This document shows positions 7,855-15,376 of a DNA stretch of 34,391 nucleotides, in pieces; position 1 is the stretch's first letter; each line of letters starts with the position of its first letter. The notes below the pieces were generated by a model. That model made no database searches and was not told where the DNA came from. It saw nothing but the letters and a program-made list of their open reading frames with translations. Both the position numbers and the translations under genes were made by a program. The stretch is from JBCCQH01 sp039024435 (GTDB lineage Bacteria; Bacteroidota; Bacteroidia; J057; JADKCL01): positions 1-34,391 of the forward strand of contig JBCCQH010000084.1 in assembly GCA_039024435.1 (NCBI GenBank), in the 5' to 3' direction.

Positions 7855-9549
7855 ATGATGCTTTCTTCGCTCAGAACAGTTGGTTACTATTTGGTTGGTG
7901 TGGTGCTTTTGGGCATCGCTTTTCCACCGGCGCCGGTTGCGGCGCAGCAATCCCTCAATATGACGCTTGCTTCCAATTGGGACGACAATAGTTTGCCGTC
8001 ATCGAGTGGAGCAACTTACAACGATATTTGGGGCTGGGCCGGCGGAGGACGGGAATATGCCATCATGGGCTCCCTCGGCGGAACCCATTTCATCGACGTG
8101 ACCGACCCGACCAACCCCCAACCGGTAGCCTTCGAGGCGGGCGGCTCTTCTTCCAGCATTTGGCGGGACTATAAGACCTACGGAAACTACCTCTACGCGG
8201 TATCTGACCAGGGCTTGGGATCTTCCCTGCAAATTTTTGATTTGAGCGGTTTACCAACTTCGGTCAGCAAGGTATACGACAGCCAAGCTTTTTTTACCAC
8301 CGCGCACAATATCTTCATCGACGAGGAGTCGGGCCACCTCTACGTTGCCGGAACAACGATCAATCCGAGTGGGGTCATCATTCTCGATGTTGCTTCCAAT
8401 CCCGCCAATCCCACTCTCGCCGCCAATTTTACGCTGGGCGCTTATGTCCATGACGTATTCGTCCGCAACGATACTTGTTACGCCTTTATGGGTACGCAGG
8501 GCTGGGGGGTTTTTGATTTCAGCAATCTCCTGAATCCGCAGATTCTGAATTTCATCCTGCCCAATACTTATCCGGAAGCCGGTTACGCCCACAGTGGCTG
8601 GGCCTCCGATGATTTTAACACGTTGTACTGGTGCGATGAGACCCACGATACCGGGGTCCACGTCGGGGACATTTCCGATCCGACAAGCATCAGCTTCTTG
8701 CCGACCTTCCGCTCCACTTTGCTGGGACCTACCCATACCAACAGTTTGCCGCACAATTGCTTTGTGAAAGGCAATTTACTCTACGTCAGCTATTACCACG
8801 ACGGGGTGCAGGTTTGGGACATTTCTAATCCGACCGCTCCGGTCCGAGCAGCGTACTACGACACGGACATCACCAATACCAACTACTCGGGCATGCGCGG
8901 TTCCTGGGGCGTCTATCCTTACCTGCCGAGCGGAACCATCATCGCCAGCGATGTCCGCAATGGTTTGTTTGTCCTGCAGGAAACCACCCTGTTCCCGGTC
9001 ACTTTTGGGGAATTTGTGGCGGAATCGCAGCGGGATCGGGTGCGCCTGCGCTGGAATACCTTTTCGGAAACCAACAACGAGAAGTTTGTCATCGAACGCT
9101 CCGCCGATGGTGTAGAATACGCCTCGGTCACGGAAGTCACCGGTGCGGGCAACAGCCAGGACCAAATCGATTATGAAACCTTCGACGACCACCCACTGGA
9201 AGGCCGGTCTTACTACCGCCTCAAGCAGGTGGACAAAGATGGATCCTTTGACTACTCGGAGGTCCGCACCCTGAACCGGGGCGTGAATCTGAGCCTCCGG
9301 GATGTATTCCCTTCGCCAGCCACTCCGGGTGACCTCGTACAGGTACGGGTCAATTTGGAGATTGCACAAAACGTCCGCTTGCGGGTCACCGACATGATAG
9401 GTCGCCTGGTGCACGAGCAATCCGGCGACCTCCAAGCCGGCATGCAACGGTTTGAACTACCGATTTCACATTGGGCAGCGGGCACCTACTACGTTCTGGT
9501 CCAAGGACGCGATGCAGTCGCCGAGCAAAAGTTCGTAATTGCCCGCTGA
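7855..9549 (+). CDS. Choice-of-anchor B family secreted protein with T9SS type A tail
   Basis: This 564-residue protein has an N-terminal signal sequence ending near PVAAQQ. Residues about 30-375 contain repeated beta-propeller-like segments of the LVIVD kind: FIDVTDPTNPQPVAF, QIFDLSGLPTSVSKV, VIILDVASNPANPTLAA, GVFDFSNLLNPQILN, GVQVWDISNPTAPVRAA. This pattern defines the choice-of-anchor B family. Residues about 378-475 look like a fibronectin-type linker common before sorting tails (RLRWNTFSETNNEKFVIERS, YYRLKQVDKDGSFDYS). The last ~85 residues form a Por_Secre_tail-like type A sorting domain (MIGRLVHEQSGDLQAGMQRF, GTYYVLVQG, KFVIAR). It should be exported by T9SS and anchored or released at the surface. 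The ligand or role of the propeller is not known. The adjacent ATGs at 7855 and 7858 are equally possible starts. Confidence 0.9.
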   Translation: MMLSSLRTVGYYLVGVVLLGIAFPPAPVAAQQSLNMTLASNWDDNSLPSSSGATYNDIWGWAGGGREYAIMGSLGGTHFIDVTDPTNPQPVAFEAGGSSSSIWRDYKTYGNYLYAVSDQGLGSSLQIFDLSGLPTSVSKVYDSQAFFTTAHNIFIDEESGHLYVAGTTINPSGVIILDVASNPANPTLAANFTLGAYVHDVFVRNDTCYAFMGTQGWGVFDFSNLLNPQILNFILPNTYPEAGYAHSGWASDDFNTLYWCDETHDTGVHVGDISDPTSISFLPTFRSTLLGPTHTNSLPHNCFVKGNLLYVSYYHDGVQVWDISNPTAPVRAAYYDTDITNTNYSGMRGSWGVYPYLPSGTIIASDVRNGLFVLQETTLFPVTFGEFVAESQRDRVRLRWNTFSETNNEKFVIERSADGVEYASVTEVTGAGNSQDQIDYETFDDHPLEGRSYYRLKQVDKDGSFDYSEVRTLNRGVNLSLRDVFPSPATPGDLVQVRVNLEIAQNVRLRVTDMIGRLVHEQSGDLQAGMQRFELPISHWAAGTYYVLVQGRDAVAEQKFVIAR

Positions 9550-9864
9550 TTTTCAGGATTACCTGCTCGACCAGTTCCCCAGCTTCAGGGGGCAATCGCA
9601 AGGATAAGTTGCCGCGGCTTCTCGGTAAAATTCCCGATCTTATCCGGTAACTCAGATTTTACTATCTTGATCCAACGATTCGTTTCCGATTGTTTTAGGA
9701 AACGAACGCGCTACCGTTGTTGCTCTTACCAATACTTCTTGGGGTGTGTAAGAGGCTGTTTTAGGGTTCAACTGGCGAAAGGATGTCGCTGGATTGACAG
9801 ACCTCGGACGTGCATTTCGTTTGATTTGTATTCGCATGTAGATGGGTTTACCCAATAAGTATTG
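9550..9864. other. Intergenic region before the redox-glycosylation operon
   Basis: This ~310 bp stretch has no credible gene. It contains a perfect inverted repeat (TTCGTTTCC 9679-9687 / GGAAACGAA 9698-9706, 10-nt loop) and a solitary copy of the MITE terminal sequence (GAGGCTGTTTTA from 9753) preceded by TAA. The promoter of the downstream operon must lie here or just inside, but no TAnnTTTG box is evident. Confidence 0.45.
9679..9706. promoter_or_regulatory. Perfect 9-bp inverted repeat
   Basis: TTCGTTTCC (9679-9687) and GGAAACGAA (9698-9706) flank a 10-nt loop, 160-190 bp before the FAD oxidoreductase start and ~130 bp after the previous stop. There is no T-tract after it, so a factor-independent terminator is not supported. 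An operator or a transcript hairpin is possible. Confidence 0.3.
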
Positions 9865-11232
9865 ATGAAACATGTAGTTATTATCGGCAATGGAATTGCA
9901 GGGGTTACCGCCGGGCGGTACATCCGCAAGATGAGCGATGCCGCTATCACGATGATTTCCGCCGAATCCAAGTACTTTTTCTCCCGCACCGCCCTTATGT
10001 ATGTGTACATGGGGCACATGCGCCTAAAAGAAATTACCCCCTACGAAAACTGGTTCTGGGACAAAAACCGCATCAGTTTGATTCAGGCTTACGTGGAGTC
10101 GGTCGCGCCGGAGGAGAACAAATTGACCTTGTCCAATGGCAAGGACGTCCAATACGATGACCTCATTATCGCCGCCGGCTCTCGTTTCAATAAATTTGGC
10201 TGGCCGGGTCAGGACCTCGAAGGGGTAGGGGGACTCTACAGCTTGCAGGACCTCGAGTACATGGAGTACTACACCCAGAACGCCACCCGGGGCGTCATCG
10301 TCGGCGGCGGACTGATCGGAATCGAGATGGCGGAAATGCTGGCTTCGCGGGGCATCGATGTGACCTTCCTGGTGCGGGAAAACAGTTACTGGAATGGGGT
10401 ACTGCCCCCGGAAGAGTCGGAAATGATCAACCGCCACATCCGTGAGCACCACATCGATCTGCGTCTGAGCACCGAATTGGCGGAAATCCTACCCGATGCC
10501 AGCGGCCGGGTGCGGGCCATCCGCACCAACAAGGGCGATGAAATCGCCTGCCAATGGGTCGGCCTTACCGCCGGCGTCCACCCCAACATCAACTTCCTAA
10601 AGGGATCCGGCATCGAATGCGGCCGCGGCGTCCTCGTGAACCCCCGCTTTGTCACCAACTACGACAATGTCTACGCCATCGGGGACTGCGCCGAGTACAA
10701 GGCCCCTCCGCCCGGACGCCGGAACCTGGAGCAAATCTGGTACACCGGCAAGATGCACGGCGAGGTCGCGGCGATGAATATTTGTGGGCATCCCCGCACC
10801 TACGATCCCGGCATCTTCTTCAACTCAGCGAAATTTTTTGACATCGAATATCAGATCTACGGCGATGTTCCTGCGCGGCAACCGGCCGACGTCGCCACTT
10901 TATACTGGGAGCACCCCAATCACCACCACGCCATCCGCCTGAACTGGGACCGGACCAGTGGAGCGATCAAAGGCTTCCACCTCATGGGCGTGCGCTACCG
11001 GCACTACGTCTGCGAGCGCTGGATCGCCGAGGGTACCCACGTTGAAGAAGTCCTGAAAAACCTCCGCGCCGCCAATTTTGACCCGGAATTTTTCCGGGAG
11101 TACGAGCCGGAAGTCATCCGGCAATACAACCAAACCTTCAATGCCAGCCTGGGCTTGCGCAAGCGCCGGGGACTGGCCAATCTCATTTTCGGAAAACGCA
11201 CCGATGGCCGCAAGCAGCCGGCCAATCCGTGA
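9865..11232 (+). CDS. NAD(P)/FAD-dependent oxidoreductase
   Basis: This ~455-residue class-I pyridine nucleotide-disulfide-oxidoreductase fold protein has an N-terminal FAD dinucleotide motif GNGIAG (about 8-13). A central NAD(P) motif (VIVGGGLIGIEMAE) is followed by an ATG-like FAD segment (VYAIGDCAEY). It resembles the flavoprotein half of NirB- or rubredoxin-reductase-type enzymes and shows no redox-active CxxxxC pair. It lies 39 bp before a membrane polyferredoxin, so it most likely passes electrons between NAD(P)H and that protein; the direction is unknown. The ATG at 9865 is preferred over a TTG one codon earlier because MKHVVIIGNG starts the first beta strand normally. The C-terminal ~130 residues (HPNHHHAIRLNWDRTSG onward) are an unassigned extension. 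It is first in a five-gene operon. Confidence 0.88.
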   Translation: MKHVVIIGNGIAGVTAGRYIRKMSDAAITMISAESKYFFSRTALMYVYMGHMRLKEITPYENWFWDKNRISLIQAYVESVAPEENKLTLSNGKDVQYDDLIIAAGSRFNKFGWPGQDLEGVGGLYSLQDLEYMEYYTQNATRGVIVGGGLIGIEMAEMLASRGIDVTFLVRENSYWNGVLPPEESEMINRHIREHHIDLRLSTELAEILPDASGRVRAIRTNKGDEIACQWVGLTAGVHPNINFLKGSGIECGRGVLVNPRFVTNYDNVYAIGDCAEYKAPPPGRRNLEQIWYTGKMHGEVAAMNICGHPRTYDPGIFFNSAKFFDIEYQIYGDVPARQPADVATLYWEHPNHHHAIRLNWDRTSGAIKGFHLMGVRYRHYVCERWIAEGTHVEEVLKNLRAANFDPEFFREYEPEVIRQYNQTFNASLGLRKRRGLANLIFGKRTDGRKQPANP

Positions 11233-11259
11233 ACGCCAAGAAGTTGAACTGATTATTGT

Positions 11260-11265
11260 AAGGAG
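11260..11265 (+). promoter_or_regulatory. Strong ribosome binding site of the polyferredoxin gene
   Basis: AAGGAG ends 6 nt before the ATG at 11272. Clear Shine-Dalgarno sequences are uncommon in Bacteroidota and in this window, so this supports the chosen start. Confidence 0.6.
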
Positions 11266-11271
11266 AATACG

Positions 11272-13134
11272 ATGAGCCAAATTGATCACAGCATGTCACT
11301 GACGCCCCCGTCACGACTCAATCTTCCCGCCCGCATCGGAGCTTTGCTGGCCGGCGGGGGGATTGTGGCAATGGCGATCGCGTTTCTCAGTGCATCCCCG
11401 GTCAGCGGCTGGTTGGTGCTGGGAATTTCCGGGGTCATGCTGGCCACGGGGGGGGTTTTGTGGACCAGCAAGCGCAACCGCTACCGCAACCTCATTTACG
11501 TGCTGTTCCTGACCGGAGTGGCCGGATTGGTCTTTCTCGGAGTCCGGATTAACCTCACCGGCTGGGCCATGTTCTTTCTGATTTTTGGGCTGATCAGCGT
11601 TGGGGCAGTGCTGTACTTCTATTACACCTTCGGCCAGGGGCCGGCCGGCATCAAAAACCACGGTCTGTTCCATTCCTCCGCGACGCGCCAAGCGGGCACC
11701 ATCAGTTGGATGCTCGCGATTGCCTTTACCGGATTCTACGTGGTGCTTTACTGGTTCCCGGACCAACTGTTCGGCCTGGTGGCCGCCGCCGATCCGCTCT
11801 ACCATACCCTTACCAGCAAAAGTTCCTACTGGATCGACGAAAATGGCCTGGGCCACGTGACCAATCAGTGGTTTGTCTACGGCCTGATCTACACGGTGGC
11901 GGTTCTGGTCATGGGTTTCCGCTTCATCATGCGCTACCGCCACAGCCGTTACCAAATCATGCGCACCCTGTCGGTGGCCTTCTTCCAATTGGTGATCGCC
12001 TTCCTGCTGCCCCACTTCATGGAGGCACTGAACCGGCAGCAGTCCGAAGATTTCAAACCGGTGGTCGGCAATTACCTGCCGGTGTACAATGAATACGAAA
12101 AGGCGAAAAACGACTACTTCGCCGCCAAAGGGGAATTCGACAATGCCCCCGAGGACCAAAAACCGGCTTTGGAAGAAAATTTAAACGCGCTGTCGATCAT
12201 TTACCGAGCGGAAAAAGACACCGCTCAGAACATGCAGGAGGAGCTGCTGGCCAATCGCCCAACCGCAACGCCCCACTATTTCAGTTATTTCTGGCCGCTG
12301 GACTACGACATTTTGCAGCCACAGATGATCGAATACTATACCGGCAGCGCACCCTTCGACAGTGTTCACGTACCCTACGTTTACTTTGATGACGAGGGGC
12401 AAATCTCCTCGGCGGGCATTTCGACCAGTTCCGGATTTGGGGGCTACGGGCTCACGGTGATCCTCATCGCCCTGTTCATGTCCACCGTGGGCGCGGCGGC
12501 ATTGACCTATTTCTTCGGGAAGCGCTGGTACTGCAGCTGGGTCTGCGGTTGCGGTGGTCTCGCAGAAACGGCGGGCGATCCTTTCCGTCACCAGAGCGAT
12601 AAGTCGCTCAAGGCTTGGCGCATCGAACGGATATCCATCCACTCGGTCCTGGTGCTGATCACCTTGGTGACGGCGCTACTGCTCATCGACTGGAAAGCCC
12701 ACTTCCTGCCCGAAGGCTTCAAAGGTCCGATGAAAAGTGGCTACGGCTTCCTGATCGGATCCATGTTTGCCGGGGTGGTCGGGACCGGATTCTATCCCAT
12801 CCTGGGCAGCCGGGTATGGTGCCGGTTCGGTTGTCCCCAGGCCGCAGTGTTGGGCATTTTCCAGAAATATTTCTCCCGCTTCCGCATCACCACCAACGGA
12901 GGGCAGTGCATCTCCTGCGGCAATTGCTCCACCTACTGCGAGATGGGCATCGACGTAAAAGCTTATGCCCAGCGGGGCCAAAACATCGTCCGGGCTTCCT
13001 GTGTGGGCTGCGGTGTCTGCTCCTCGGTCTGCCCCCGGGGGGTCCTCAACCTCGAGAACGGTCCCTTGGGGGACCGGATCAACGACCTCGAACCGCTGTC
13101 TTTTAGCGGGGAAGAAGTCAAATTGAAAATGTAA
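11272..13134 (+). CDS. Membrane-bound 4Fe-4S polyferredoxin (NapH/NosR/CcoG-like)
   Basis: This 620-residue protein has about nine predicted membrane helices. After a helix near residue 410 comes a YCSWVCGCGG motif (Cys421, 425, 427), and near 517-521 a WCRFGCP motif. These are the membrane-proximal Cys motifs of the NapH/NosR/CcoG polyferredoxins. Two ferredoxin-type clusters follow: Cys546-549-552-556 and Cys577-580-583-587, the second with the usual final Pro. It should bind two 4Fe-4S clusters and move electrons across or along the membrane, probably with the flavoprotein encoded just upstream. The N-terminal ~400 residues, with a charged loop at about 268-330, are not part of classical NapH. 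Neither nitrate nor nitrous oxide reductase genes are nearby, so the physiological acceptor is unknown. Confidence 0.87.
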   Translation: MSQIDHSMSLTPPSRLNLPARIGALLAGGGIVAMAIAFLSASPVSGWLVLGISGVMLATGGVLWTSKRNRYRNLIYVLFLTGVAGLVFLGVRINLTGWAMFFLIFGLISVGAVLYFYYTFGQGPAGIKNHGLFHSSATRQAGTISWMLAIAFTGFYVVLYWFPDQLFGLVAAADPLYHTLTSKSSYWIDENGLGHVTNQWFVYGLIYTVAVLVMGFRFIMRYRHSRYQIMRTLSVAFFQLVIAFLLPHFMEALNRQQSEDFKPVVGNYLPVYNEYEKAKNDYFAAKGEFDNAPEDQKPALEENLNALSIIYRAEKDTAQNMQEELLANRPTATPHYFSYFWPLDYDILQPQMIEYYTGSAPFDSVHVPYVYFDDEGQISSAGISTSSGFGGYGLTVILIALFMSTVGAAALTYFFGKRWYCSWVCGCGGLAETAGDPFRHQSDKSLKAWRIERISIHSVLVLITLVTALLLIDWKAHFLPEGFKGPMKSGYGFLIGSMFAGVVGTGFYPILGSRVWCRFGCPQAAVLGIFQKYFSRFRITTNGGQCISCGNCSTYCEMGIDVKAYAQRGQNIVRASCVGCGVCSSVCPRGVLNLENGPLGDRINDLEPLSFSGEEVKLKM

Positions 13135-13143
13135 CTTCGCGCG

Positions 13144-13839
13144 ATGCAACCAAATATTCTCGTGATCATCCCCGCCTTTAACGAAGCCGAATCCATCGGC
13201 AAGGTGGTGGGGGATATTCCCGATGGACTGGTCCGCGAGGTCGTCGTGGTCAACAATTCTTCCACCGATGCGACCGAGCAAAACGCCAAGGCCGCCGGTG
13301 CTACGGTAGTCCGGGAAAATCAAAAGGGCTATGGGTTTGCCTGTCTGCGGGGAATGGCCTACGCCCAGGAAAAAACTGGCGCCGAACGGCCGGACATCAT
13401 CGTGTTCATCGACGGAGATTACAGCGACTACCCGGATCAAATGCCCGAATTGATCGCCCCCATCACCGAATCGGGCTACGACATGGTGATCGGGTCGCGC
13501 GCTCTCGGCAACCGGGAAAAAGGTGCGATGGCGCCCCAACAGTTGTTCGGCAACTGGCTGGCGACCACGTTAATCCGCCTTTTTTACCGCGTACGCTACA
13601 CCGATCTTGGCCCGTTCCGGGCCATTCGTTTTGATAAACTGCTGGATTTGGGCATGAAGGACACCACCTACGGGTGGACCGTCGAAATGCAACTCAAAGC
13701 CGCCAAGAAAAAATACAAGATCACCGAAATTCCGGTCCACTACCGTCGACGAATTGGGGTGAGCAAGATTACCGGAACGGTCAAAGGTACAATTTTGGCC
13801 GGGTACAAGATTATTTACACGATTTTTCGATATTTGTGA
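13144..13839 (+). CDS. Glycosyltransferase family 2, DPM/DPG-synthase-like
   Basis: This 231-residue GT-A fold protein opens with VIIPAFNEAESIGKVV. It carries a VVVVNNSSTDAT nucleotide-binding strand and the metal-binding DGD at 90-92 (FIDGDYSDYPDQM). It matches the length and layout of dolichyl/polyprenyl-phosphate mannose or glucose synthases, which charge a lipid phosphate with a sugar from a nucleotide donor at the inner membrane. There is no membrane segment, apart from a mildly hydrophobic C-terminus. It starts 9 bp after the polyferredoxin stop. A likely job is to provide lipid-linked sugar to the GT-C type transferase two genes downstream (inference). Donor and lipid cannot be told from sequence. 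Confidence 0.88.
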   Translation: MQPNILVIIPAFNEAESIGKVVGDIPDGLVREVVVVNNSSTDATEQNAKAAGATVVRENQKGYGFACLRGMAYAQEKTGAERPDIIVFIDGDYSDYPDQMPELIAPITESGYDMVIGSRALGNREKGAMAPQQLFGNWLATTLIRLFYRVRYTDLGPFRAIRFDKLLDLGMKDTTYGWTVEMQLKAAKKKYKITEIPVHYRRRIGVSKITGTVKGTILAGYKIIYTIFRYL

Positions 13840-13867
13840 CGGAAAAAATGACCGCTGGCTAAAATAT

Positions 13868-15367
13868 ATGGGTATTTTCCTCCTCATTCTCTACTCTGCG
13901 GCGATGGGATTTATCCTGTTGTACAGCGTCAGCCAATTCCATTTGGCTCTGGTCTACCGTCGCTTCCAGAAAAAGGGCAAAAAAGAGCACGAAACCTTGC
14001 CTCCGGGTCCCCGCGAGGACGAAGAATGGCCCTTTGTTACCGTCCAGTTGCCCATTTACAATGAGCTCTACGTGATCGAGCGCCTCATCGACGCCGTAGC
14101 CGACTTTGACTATCCCAAAGACCGCTTCGAAATCCAGATCCTCGACGATTCCACCGACGAAACCGTAGAAATTACCGCGAAGAAGGTCGCGGAAATCCGG
14201 GCCACCAAAGGGGTCCAAATCGAACAGGTGCGGCGGGAACTCCGCGAAGGCTTCAAAGCCGGCGCCCTCCAGTATGGCATGGCCACCGCCAAAGGCGAAT
14301 TCATCGCCATCTTCGACGCGGATTTTGTGCCGCCCCGCGACTTCCTCCGCAATACCATTCCCCACTTCGATGCCGACCACATCGGGGTAGTCCAGACCCG
14401 CTGGGAGCACATCAACGAGAACTACTCGATGCTGACCCGCTTGCAGGCATTTGCCCTCGACGCCCACTTCTCGGTCGAACAACAGGGGCGCAATGCCGGC
14501 GGCTTCTTCATCAATTTTAACGGGACCGCCGGGGTTTGGCGCCGCAGTTGCATCGAGGATGCCGGAGGCTGGCAATCGGACACCCTGACCGAGGACCTCG
14601 ATCTGAGCTACCGGGCGCAGTTGAAGGGCTGGCGCTTCAAGTTCATGGAAAACCTGGAATCGCCCGCCGAACTGCCCGCCGCCATGGGCGCCATCAAATC
14701 GCAACAGTTCCGCTGGACCAAAGGCGCCGCCGAAGTCGCCCGCAAAAACCTCGGGAAGGTCATCCGCGCCAAACTCCCCCTCGGCATCAAAATTCACGCC
14801 ACCGCCCACCTGTTGAACAGCTTCTTGTTCATCTGCATTCTCACCACCAGCCTGATCAGCGTGCCGATCATGGTCTTAAAGGCCAATGATCCCCAACTGC
14901 ACGACGCAGTACAGTACGCTTCGATCTTCATGCTGTCGCTGCTGTCGCTGATCCTCTTTTTTTGGGTCTCCCGCACCAATCGGGAAAGTGGGCCGGTCCT
15001 GCCCCGAATGTTGCGTTTTAGCGGGCGGTTCATCGTCTTCATGTCCATCTCCATGGGTCTGGCCCTGCACAACGCCATCGCCACTCTGGAAGGGTACATC
15101 GGTAAGAAGTCGCCCTTCATCCGTACACCCAAATTTGCGATCAAAGACCTGAGCGATGATTGGCGGACCCGCACCAAGTACCTCAGCCGCCGCCTCTCCC
15201 CGGTGACGCTGCTGGAGGGTTTTTTGGCGATATACTTTGCTGCGGGCATTTTTTTGGACTTCTTCTACCTCGATTTTGGGCTATTTCCCTTTCACCTCTT
15301 GCTGTTCTTCGGCTACTCGGTGATCTTCTATTTCTCGGTCCGCCACACCCTCATTCCCTCCGCTTGA
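13868..15367 (+). CDS. Membrane glycosyltransferase family 2, cellulose-synthase-like
   Basis: This 499-residue processive-type GT2 has one N-terminal membrane helix and several at the C-terminus. The catalytic set is complete: ILDDSTDE (Asp93-94), FDADF (DAD at 150-152), TEDLD (241-245) and QQFRW (279-283). This D, DxD, TED, QxxRW order is that of BcsA/CESA-like and glucomannan-synthase-like enzymes that polymerise and extrude beta-linked glycans. There is no PilZ domain and no BcsB/C partner nearby, so true cellulose is unlikely. The protein may make or extend a different surface glycan or glycolipid. It follows the DPM-like gene by 28 bp and precedes the next gene by 9 bp. Confidence 0.88.
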   Translation: MGIFLLILYSAAMGFILLYSVSQFHLALVYRRFQKKGKKEHETLPPGPREDEEWPFVTVQLPIYNELYVIERLIDAVADFDYPKDRFEIQILDDSTDETVEITAKKVAEIRATKGVQIEQVRRELREGFKAGALQYGMATAKGEFIAIFDADFVPPRDFLRNTIPHFDADHIGVVQTRWEHINENYSMLTRLQAFALDAHFSVEQQGRNAGGFFINFNGTAGVWRRSCIEDAGGWQSDTLTEDLDLSYRAQLKGWRFKFMENLESPAELPAAMGAIKSQQFRWTKGAAEVARKNLGKVIRAKLPLGIKIHATAHLLNSFLFICILTTSLISVPIMVLKANDPQLHDAVQYASIFMLSLLSLILFFWVSRTNRESGPVLPRMLRFSGRFIVFMSISMGLALHNAIATLEGYIGKKSPFIRTPKFAIKDLSDDWRTRTKYLSRRLSPVTLLEGFLAIYFAAGIFLDFFYLDFGLFPFHLLLFFGYSVIFYFSVRHTLIPSA

Positions 15368-15376
15368 TCCTGCGCC

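Noticed and set aside
11311..12159. Long antisense frame opposite the polyferredoxin gene.
   Set aside because: His/Gln/Gly-rich shadow with no domain; the plus strand carries membrane helices and FeS motifs.
12800..13134. Assigning the polyferredoxin as CcoG (cytochrome oxidase assembly).
   Set aside because: Its length and long N-terminal membrane part differ, and no cco genes are nearby; only the general NapH/NosR/CcoG-like type is supported.
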